Positions 7,162-11,040 of a stretch of DNA of 11,040 nt are shown here, piece by piece. Each line of letters begins with the position of its first letter. Within the stretch, counting starts at the first letter, position 1. The notes under the pieces were generated by a model. It was not told where the DNA came from. It worked only from the letters and a program-made list of their open reading frames with translations, and did no database searches. Made by a program: the position numbers and the translations under genes. Source of the DNA: Verrucomicrobiota bacterium (GTDB taxonomy: Bacteria; Verrucomicrobiota; Kiritimatiellia; CAIQIC01; Lenti-01); the NCBI GenBank assembly GCA_022709625.1, contig JAKLIL010000038.1:1-11040 (forward strand). The letters run 5' to 3'.

Positions 7162-7192
7162 TTTGGGCCCTCGAAATGTTTGAGGACCCAAA
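7162..7192. promoter_or_regulatory. 31-bp imperfect palindrome, probable DtxR-type operator of the feo operon
   Basis: Arms TTTGGGCCCTC (7162-7172) and GAGGACCCAAA (7182-7192) match at 10 of 11 positions around a 9-base spacer. The right half alone, TTTGAGGACCCAAA (7179-7192), is itself near-palindromic, and the left half resembles it, so there may be two adjacent dimer sites. It overlaps the last base of the -10 box and the expected transcription start of the dtxR-feoA gene, the right place for repression. The sequence is not the classical IdeR or MntR consensus, so binding by the fusion protein is an inference. Confidence 0.6.
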
Positions 7193-7219
7193 CAATAGCA
7201 TAAGGAGCACAAATGTAAA
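7192..7219 (-). promoter_or_regulatory. Promoter of the feo operon (extended -10)
   Basis: On the minus strand: TTTACA (7219-7214), a 16-base spacer, then TATTGT (7197-7192), preceded by TGC to give an extended -10. Transcription would start near 7185, inside the palindrome described at 7162-7192, about 30 bases before the ATG at 7155. Both boxes are good sigma70-type matches and the position fits. Confidence 0.55.
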
Positions 7220-7262
7220 GAAATGGAGCGGGCAGCTGCCGGCCAACGAGCAGGCCCGTCCG

Positions 7263-7291
7263 TTGACAGATCGACGCGCCGGGCGTACGGT
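7263..7291 (+). promoter_or_regulatory. Possible promoter of the PHP phosphatase gene (would give a near-leaderless mRNA)
   Basis: TTGACA (7263-7268, perfect -35), a 17-base spacer, then TACGGT (7286-7291, weak -10). The predicted start, near 7298, is only about 4 bases before the ATG at 7302. No Shine-Dalgarno site precedes that ATG, which is what a leaderless transcript would look like. Confidence 0.35.
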
Positions 7292-7301
7292 TGCGCCTCC
7301 A

Positions 7302-8105
7302 ATGACCGCCAGTTTGCCACCCGATTACCATACCCACACGCAGCTTTGCCGCCATGCTGGGGGCTTGCCCATCGATTATGCCCGCGCGGCGGCGGCGCGG
7401 GGCATTCCGGAAATCGCCTGCACCGACCATATCCCCTTCCCCGACGATCCAACGCCGTCCATTCGCATGACCCGCGAAGAGTTCGATGCCTATCTCGGCC
7501 ATGTCCGCGAAGCCCAGGCGGCTGGTTCCTGCGAGGTCCTGCTCGGCATCGAGGCCGACTACCAGCGCGACCTTGTCCAGGGCCATGTCCAAGCCCTGCT
7601 CGACGCCGCGGACTTCGATCTGGTTCTCGGCTCCCTCCACACGGGACCGTTTTGGGATCTGGCCCCCGACGATCCGGCCGCCACGCCCGAGTTTGTTGAA
7701 CAGATGAATCGGACCTACTACCGGCGTATGGCCGAATTGGCCGATACCCGCCTTTACGACGTTTGCTCCCACTTCGACGTCGTCAAGCGCACCGGAGTCC
7801 GCGCGCCCGAAACACTGTTGGCGGAAATCGTCCCGCCCGCGCTGGATGCGGTTGCCGCGGCCGGCATGGCCGTCGAAATCAATACCAGCGGGCTCAACCA
7901 CGGCGCGGCCGAAACCTATCCCTCGTTGCAAATCCTCGCGTGGATGAAGGAACGCGGGATTCCGATCACGTTTGGCTCTGATGCCCACAACCCCGATCAG
8001 GTTGGCCAGCATTTCGAACGCGCCGTGGAACTGGCCAAGGCCGCCGGCCACGTCCACCGCGCCCAATTCCGCCGCCGGAAGAAACTACTGGTTCCCTTGG
8101 CCTAG
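7302..8105 (+). CDS. PHP-family histidinol-phosphatase (HisJ/HisK type)
   Basis: A 267-residue cytoplasmic enzyme expected to hydrolyse L-histidinol phosphate to histidinol in histidine synthesis. The PHP metal-site residues are present: HTH (His10, His12), His18 (CRHAGG), Asp42-His43 (ACTDHIPFP), Glu84 (GIEADY), His113 (GSLHTGPFWD), His157 (SHFDVVKR), and Asp227/His229 (FGSDAHNP). The order and the text of these motifs (TDHIPFP, GSLH, SHFD, GSDAH) match HisJ-type phosphatases better than polymerase-type PHP domains. The start is ATG 7302: HxH then falls at residue 10 as expected. The frame could start at 7176, but the extra 42 residues overlap the feo promoter/operator and look non-coding. 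It is the only plus-strand gene here and is convergent with the HNH gene, with a 31-base gap. Other PHP phosphoesterase substrates cannot be excluded. Confidence 0.88.
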   Translation: MTASLPPDYHTHTQLCRHAGGLPIDYARAAAARGIPEIACTDHIPFPDDPTPSIRMTREEFDAYLGHVREAQAAGSCEVLLGIEADYQRDLVQGHVQALLDAADFDLVLGSLHTGPFWDLAPDDPAATPEFVEQMNRTYYRRMAELADTRLYDVCSHFDVVKRTGVRAPETLLAEIVPPALDAVAAAGMAVEINTSGLNHGAAETYPSLQILAWMKERGIPITFGSDAHNPDQVGQHFERAVELAKAAGHVHRAQFRRRKKLLVPLA

Positions 8106-8122
8106 CCAGTCGGGCCCCGCCC

Positions 8123-8135
8123 CGCCTTTTCGGCG
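8123..8135. terminator. Small hairpin between convergent genes (weak)
   Basis: CGCC (8123-8126), loop TTTTC, GGCG (8132-8135), in the 31-base gap between two convergent stop codons. The stem is only 4 bp and no T-tract follows on either strand, so a terminator role is suggested by position alone. Confidence 0.2.
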
Positions 8136-8136
8136 A

Positions 8137-9063
8137 TTACGGCCCCACCAGTTCTTGCGGTTCGGCAACCGGCCCCGGCAATGATTCCTTCGCGGCTGGG
8201 GCCATACCTTCCGCTGGCGGCGGGGTATTGGTTGCCTGCGGGTTCCGGCCGCCGTACTTGCGGTACAGCCGTTCGTACATCCGGAATTGAACGTCTTCCG
8301 CACTGCGATCGATCACCAGTGGATTCGCCACGGCCTCGACGCGGCCTTTGTCGTCGAAAATCCAAAAATCGCGGGCGGGCTGGTTGCATTGGACGCATTG
8401 GGGGATGACGTTCCCCGGCTCGAGGGGCTTGGCGGGATCCATGTGGCCTTTTTGGAGGACCGTGATGGTGTCGGGCCATTGGAAATTGGGTCCGCCCTCT
8501 TTGGACCCGCAGCAGGCGCAGCGGTAGCCATAGGCGGCCTTTAGGCGTTCCCAGTAGTCCGTCCCGCCCGGCTCCGTGCGCCGCTGGCGGCGGAATCCCG
8601 GATAGGGCTCTTCCAGACTGACCAGTTTGTATTCTCCGGGCGGAATGTCCATCAGCCGGTCGTCGTTGCGCGTGCCGGACAGGATGTACCAGCCGAACTG
8701 GGCGCCGAGATGCCGCGCCTGCTGCACGTCGTTGACCTGCGGGTAGAAGGTCCGCACGAATTCGGTCAATTCCGATTTGGACACGTGCATGGTCTGGGGA
8801 TAGCCCTGCGCCAAATATACCAGCGTCAACGCGGCCAAGGTATATTCACCGTTCGCCTTGCGGAGCGTGGGCAACTTGACCCCCCATTGGGCCAAATAGC
8901 GTCCGTGGTAATCTTCCAGAAGGGTATAGGTTTGCTGAATCCGTTCCTCCGCGAGCCCGACGCCCGGCGCCGCCGCCGCGGCCACGGGGGGCGTGCCCAC
9001 GGCGTCGACCACGGCAATTCCTGCCAAGCCCAAGACCACGCCAAAGGCCAGAATGAATCTCAC
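8137..9063 (-). CDS. Exported protein with a restriction-enzyme-like HNH nuclease domain
   Basis: A 308-residue protein. Residues 1-23 are a signal peptide or signal anchor (MRFILAFGVVLGLAGIAVVD, then AVG). Residues 35-70 are helical. Residues about 75-150 look like a winged-helix DNA-reading module (VSKSELTEFVRTFYPQVNDV, then GAQFGWYILSG, then PGEYKLVSLEEP). Residues 180-230 form a zinc-supported HNH (beta-beta-alpha-metal) domain: Cys182-x2-Cys185, LQKGHMDP with His207, GN at 217-218, and Cys223-x2-Cys226 followed by Asn227. The Asp usually before the first HNH His is Gly206. The tail (271-308) is Pro/Ala-rich. A helix-turn-helix-like module followed by HNH is the layout I recall from HNH type II restriction enzymes such as KpnI, but those are cytoplasmic. 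GTG 9063 has AAAGGA 7 bases upstream and a promoter. No methyltransferase is adjacent. It may cut DNA in the periplasm; activity is inferred. Confidence 0.8.
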   Translation of the reverse strand: MRFILAFGVVLGLAGIAVVDAVGTPPVAAAAAPGVGLAEERIQQTYTLLEDYHGRYLAQWGVKLPTLRKANGEYTLAALTLVYLAQGYPQTMHVSKSELTEFVRTFYPQVNDVQQARHLGAQFGWYILSGTRNDDRLMDIPPGEYKLVSLEEPYPGFRRQRRTEPGGTDYWERLKAAYGYRCACCGSKEGGPNFQWPDTITVLQKGHMDPAKPLEPGNVIPQCVQCNQPARDFWIFDDKGRVEAVANPLVIDRSAEDVQFRMYERLYRKYGGRNPQATNTPPPAEGMAPAAKESLPGPVAEPQELVGP

Positions 9064-9070
9064 GGGACCG

Positions 9071-9076
9071 TCCTTT
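9071..9076 (-). promoter_or_regulatory. Shine-Dalgarno site fixing the GTG start of the HNH gene
   Basis: AAAGGA on the minus strand, 7 bases before GTG 9063. It supports the start that includes the signal sequence; no in-frame ATG occurs until residue 92. Confidence 0.6.
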
Positions 9077-9087
9077 CCTTCGAATTG

Positions 9088-9116
9088 ACTCTAGCCCACC
9101 CCGGCAAGAGAGGCAA
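9088..9116 (-). promoter_or_regulatory. Probable sigma70-type promoter of the HNH gene
   Basis: On the minus strand: TTGCCT (9116-9111), a 17-base spacer, then TAGAGT (9093-9088). Each box matches the consensus at 4 of 6 positions and the spacing is ideal. The leader would be about 18 bases and contain the Shine-Dalgarno site. This suggests the gene is transcribed separately from the upstream beta-barrel gene. Confidence 0.4.
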
Positions 9117-9118
9117 CC

Positions 9119-9159
9119 CGTCAGCCGCAACAACCGTCAGCCGTGTCAGCAGTCAGCCG
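9119..9159. repeat. Cluster of GTCAGC(CG) short repeats
   Basis: GTCAGC occurs four times within 38 bases (9120, 9136, 9145, 9152). Two copies are the longer CGTCAGCCG (9119-9127, 9135-9143) and the last extends to GTCAGCCG. It lies just upstream of the HNH promoter, in a spacer without a supported gene. It could be a protein-binding cluster or a degenerate dispersed repeat. Confidence 0.55.
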
Positions 9160-9205
9160 CTTCTCCTGCGCATGTCCATACTTTGCGCAGCGGCCGAGTT
9201 CAGCC

Positions 9206-9225
9206 ACGGGACGAAGACGTCCCGT
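9206..9225. terminator. Perfect 8-bp hairpin in the spacer after the beta-barrel gene
   Basis: ACGGGACG (9206-9213), tetraloop AAGA, CGTCCCGT (9218-9225). A second small hairpin lies at 9244-9257 (AGGTG, loop CGGA, CACCT) and another at 9280-9293 (CCGGA, loop TCCG, TCCGG), next to the beta-barrel stop codon. No T-tract follows on the minus strand, so these are transcript 3'-end structures or repeat elements rather than textbook terminators. Confidence 0.4.
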
Positions 9226-9299
9226 CTGGCTCTCGTCGGAGGAAGGTGCGGACACCTCGTTCTTGGAAATGCCCCGGCGCCGGATCCGTCCGGCAACCG

Positions 9300-10073
9300 T
9301 CAAAATACGTACACCGGACCGGCGAGGATCGAGGTGTCGTCGGTCGTGGCGTGCTCCATGTAGTCGAAGCGCACGGCCACCCCCCAATGGCGGGTGAGGC
9401 CGGCCGTCAGGCGCACGTGGACGTTGTTGAAGTCGTCGTCCAGCTCCTGGCTGTCCTGGTAGTAGTACTTGGCGTTGATGCCCAGCATGCGCCAGCGCCA
9501 ATCGACGGTGAGGCCGTAGAGATAGGAGTCGTTGTCGGTGTCGCCGCGGCGCGTGTCGATGCGCTCCCAGGCATAGCCAAGATACGGATTGAACGCGAGG
9601 TGCCACGGCTTGACCCGCAGCACCAGCCCGGCCTTGGCCATCGGCACGCTGACGGTGATGTCTTCGTTGTCGGGCTCGATCTTGTGGTACAGGTGCCCGC
9701 CGCCGAGGTTCCAAGTCACCGCGGCCTCCGGATCGCCGTAGAAGTTGGCGTGGAAGAAATTTCCCATCACTTCCGTGTCCTCGGCGGCTTCGGTGAAAAA
9801 GAGGAAATCGTTTACGGCGAACCGGGGATGGGCCACAAGGGCGAACAGGCCGTATTCCGGCGCGGTTTCCGTCACGATTTGCTCCTGCCCCATTCGGTCT
9901 CGCTGCTTCAGTTCATCGCGGTTGTAGCCGACCAGGGGGCTGACCAGCCAGGTCAAGCCCGTGGAATCGGTCGGGGGCAGTTCGTCCTGCGCGGCGGCGG
10001 AAGCGGCCGGCAGCAGCAATGCGGCAACAACCGCCAGCGCCCCGAAACGGGTTTGGAAAGATGCCTTGATCAT
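9300..10073 (-). CDS. Secreted outer-membrane beta-barrel-like protein, unknown function
   Basis: A 257-residue protein. Residues 1-28 are a clear signal peptide (MIKASFQTRFGALAVVAALL, ending ASAAA before Gln29). The mature part alternates aromatic and polar residues in strand-like segments (for example YLYGLTVDWRWRMLGINAKYYY, 184-205, given as its two halves YLYGLTVDW and RWRMLGINAKYYY; and GVAVRFDYMEH, 231-241) and ends in VYVF, a C-terminal Phe as recognised by the outer-membrane assembly machinery. That supports a small barrel of perhaps 8-10 strands. The start at ATG 10073 has AAAGGA 9 bases upstream. An alternative ATG at 10091 (adding MKGTRD) overlaps the previous gene's stop as ATGA but has no Shine-Dalgarno site of its own; either start leaves a working signal peptide. 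The neighbouring DUF454 gene suggests one transcript. The cargo or role is unknown. Confidence 0.82.
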   Translation of the reverse strand: MIKASFQTRFGALAVVAALLLPAASAAAQDELPPTDSTGLTWLVSPLVGYNRDELKQRDRMGQEQIVTETAPEYGLFALVAHPRFAVNDFLFFTEAAEDTEVMGNFFHANFYGDPEAAVTWNLGGGHLYHKIEPDNEDITVSVPMAKAGLVLRVKPWHLAFNPYLGYAWERIDTRRGDTDNDSYLYGLTVDWRWRMLGINAKYYYQDSQELDDDFNNVHVRLTAGLTRHWGVAVRFDYMEHATTDDTSILAGPVYVF

Positions 10074-10082
10074 GTCGCGGGT

Positions 10083-10088
10083 TCCTTT
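10083..10088 (-). promoter_or_regulatory. Shine-Dalgarno site for the ATG at 10073
   Basis: AAAGGA, 9 bases before ATG 10073. It starts at the base where the upstream DUF454 gene's TGA ends. It favours 10073 over the alternative ATG at 10091 that overlaps that TGA. Confidence 0.5.
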
Positions 10089-10531
10089 CATGGCGATTGC
10101 GTTTCGTTCTGCAGGGCCGGCTCGGCCAACGGCACCGGCAATGCAACCGGTGCGTCTTCCGGACGGTACGTCGGGATCTTCAGGATGTGGAAGGTTACGC
10201 CGCCGGCGATGCCGATGAGCAATAGCCGCACCCACCAGAGCTGGATGGCGAAGACCGCCGAGGAACCGATGGTCAGCCACAAGAGCAGAAGCACGGCCGT
10301 CTTGTGCGAGCGCGTCATGCCCCGGCCTTCGCGGTAGTTGCGGATGTACGCGCCAAACCACCGGTTGTGGAGCAGCCAATGATGGAGCCGCGGCGAACTC
10401 CGCGCGTAGCAGACCGCGGCCAGCAGCAGGAACGGCGTCGTCGGCAGGACCGGCAGGAACATGCCGACCAGGCCCAGCGCGACGCTGGTGCTGCCGCCCG
10501 CAATCAGGGCGATCGTTTTCGTGCGGCCCAT
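10088..10531 (-). CDS. DUF454/YbaN-family inner-membrane protein
   Basis: A 147-residue protein. The family signature is clear: VALGLVGMFLPVLPTTPFLL (17-36), followed by LAAVCYARSSPRLHHWLLHN (37-56), WFGAYIRNYREGRGM (58-72) and a Lys-containing helix before further hydrophobic segments (79-118). Three to four membrane helices are expected, with a Pro-rich polar tail (120-147) longer than in the E. coli YbaN protein. The biochemical role of the family is not established. The start is ATG 10531, where the signature begins as in relatives; GGAAAG lies 2 bases upstream and AGGAG 11 bases upstream. The frame is open further upstream without conserved sequence. It lies just ahead of the beta-barrel gene, with stop and possible start overlapping. 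Confidence 0.9.
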   Translation of the reverse strand: MGRTKTIALIAGGSTSVALGLVGMFLPVLPTTPFLLLAAVCYARSSPRLHHWLLHNRWFGAYIRNYREGRGMTRSHKTAVLLLLWLTIGSSAVFAIQLWWVRLLLIGIAGGVTFHILKIPTYRPEDAPVALPVPLAEPALQNETQSP

Positions 10532-10575
10532 AACTTTCCATGCTCCTCGGTGAGTTGCGGTTTTGGTTCGGCGGG

Positions 10576-10637
10576 CCCCACCACCTTGTGTGGTGGGGGA
10601 GCCAACTTGGCCTCCCACGGTACAAGGCCGTGGGGGG
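10576..10637. terminator. Cluster of three hairpins after katG
   Basis: Hairpin 1: CCCCACCAC (10576-10584), loop CTTGT, GTGGTGGGG (10590-10598), a perfect 9-bp stem. Middle: GCCAA, C, TTGGC (10601-10611), a small palindrome. Hairpin 2: CCTCCCACGG (10611-10620), loop of 7, CCGTGGGGGG (10628-10637), one T-G wobble. They begin 14 bases after the katG stop codon on the minus strand. No T-tract follows. They may stabilise or end the katG transcript, or may be a repeat element. Confidence 0.5.
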
Positions 10638-10651
10638 CGCAACAGCCGTCT

Positions 10652-11040
10652 TCAATGGCGCGCCAGGTCGAACCGGTCCAAGTTCATCACCTTGTTCCAC
10701 GCCGCGACGAAGTCCTGCACGAACTTCGGCTGGCCGTCCGCGCAAGCGTACACTTCCGCGATCGCGCGAAGTTGGGAGTTCGCGCCGAAGGTCAGGTCCA
10801 GCCGGGTGGCTGTCCACTTCCGCTCGCCGGTGGCGCGGTCGCGCCCTTCGAACACTTCGCTCCCCTCTCCGGCCGGCTTCCATTCGGTGCCCATGTCGAG
10901 CAGGTTCACGAAAAAGTCGTTCGTGAGCATCCCGGGCCGCTTGGTGAACACGCCGTGCGGGGCCTGGCCCGTATTGACGTTCAAGACGCGCAGGCCGCCG
11001 ATCAGCACCGTCATTTCCGGCGCGGTCAGCGTCAGCAACT
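10652..11040 (-). CDS. katG: Catalase-peroxidase, C-terminal part (5' end outside the window)
   Basis: 129 codons of an open frame entering from the right edge and ending at TGA (10654-10652). The sequence LLTLTAPEMTVLIGGLRVLN..., HGVFTKRPGMLTNDFFVNLL, DMGTEWKP, YEGRDR-like FEGRDRATGERKWTATRLDL, FGANSQLRAIAEVYA and the closing FVAAWNKVMNLDRFDL are the characteristic C-terminus of KatG, the haem enzyme that breaks down hydrogen peroxide and also oxidises other substrates. The haem-binding N-terminal domain is not in this window. The C-terminal domain does not bind haem but is needed for activity in studied members. The gene's own promoter and regulation cannot be seen. Confidence 0.97.
   Translation of the reverse strand, partial: LLTLTAPEMTVLIGGLRVLNVNTGQAPHGVFTKRPGMLTNDFFVNLLDMGTEWKPAGEGSEVFEGRDRATGERKWTATRLDLTFGANSQLRAIAEVYACADGQPKFVQDFVAAWNKVMNLDRFDLARH

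Noticed and set aside
7176..7301. Longer start for the PHP phosphatase
   Set aside because: The extra 42 residues overlap the feo promoter/operator and are not part of the PHP fold; the HxH motif is normally within the first dozen or so residues.
7156..7452. N-terminal extension of the DtxR-FeoA frame by 99 residues
   Set aside because: It would run through the promoter, the palindrome and the start of the divergent PHP gene; family similarity begins at MRIERLSAKAEDYLE.
7152..8066. 304-residue minus-strand frame opposite the PHP gene
   Set aside because: It is a shadow of a high-G+C gene; the plus-strand frame has all PHP metal ligands.
9183..10337. 384-residue plus-strand frame
   Set aside because: It is antisense to the beta-barrel and DUF454 genes and has no recognisable domain or ribosome site.
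10074..10883. Upstream extension of the beta-barrel frame (to 527 residues)
   Set aside because: It is antisense-free but runs in another frame through the DUF454 and katG genes; the signal peptide at 10073 marks the true start.

Overview
The window (about 60% G+C by eye) comes from a Gram-negative bacterium. A beta-barrel-type protein ends in a C-terminal phenylalanine, and there are several signal peptides and an inner-membrane sensor kinase. The gene set (DtxR-FeoA fusion, FeoB with a small Cys-rich partner, an EF-hand protein, a kinase with a degenerate G1 box) leans me towards the PVC group (Verrucomicrobiota/Kiritimatiellota/Lentisphaerota). That is a low-confidence impression, not a demonstrated placement. 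Twelve protein genes are supported, two of them cut by the window edges. All but one (a PHP-type histidinol-phosphatase) lie on the minus strand. No tRNA, rRNA, CRISPR array, insertion sequence or integrase was seen, and no gene-free stretch exceeds 300 bases.

Reading along the minus strand from right to left: the 3' end of a catalase-peroxidase (katG) enters from the right edge and is followed by a cluster of three hairpins. Then come a DUF454/YbaN inner-membrane protein and a secreted beta-barrel-like protein of unknown role, which look co-transcribed and translationally coupled. A 236-base spacer with short repeats and hairpins follows. Next is a separately promoted gene for an exported protein carrying an HNH nuclease domain of the kind found in restriction enzymes. 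The PHP phosphatase gene is convergent with it.

The centre is a ferrous-iron uptake operon: dtxR-feoA fusion, feoB and a 59-residue Cys-rich membrane protein, tightly spaced (10-base gap, then a 4-base ATGA overlap). It has a recognisable sigma70-type extended -10 promoter. An 11-bp-arm imperfect palindrome covers the expected transcription start, which fits autoregulation by the fusion repressor. There is no free-standing feoA, so the fused domain may supply FeoA function.

The left third holds an OmpR-type response regulator and its histidine kinase (4-base GTGA overlap), then a single-pass membrane protein of unknown family with LTxxQ-like patches, then a truncated secreted EF-hand protein with five calcium-binding loops. 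The most unusual item is the exported HNH nuclease-like protein, because its architecture resembles a type II restriction enzyme yet it carries a signal sequence and has no methyltransferase beside it.
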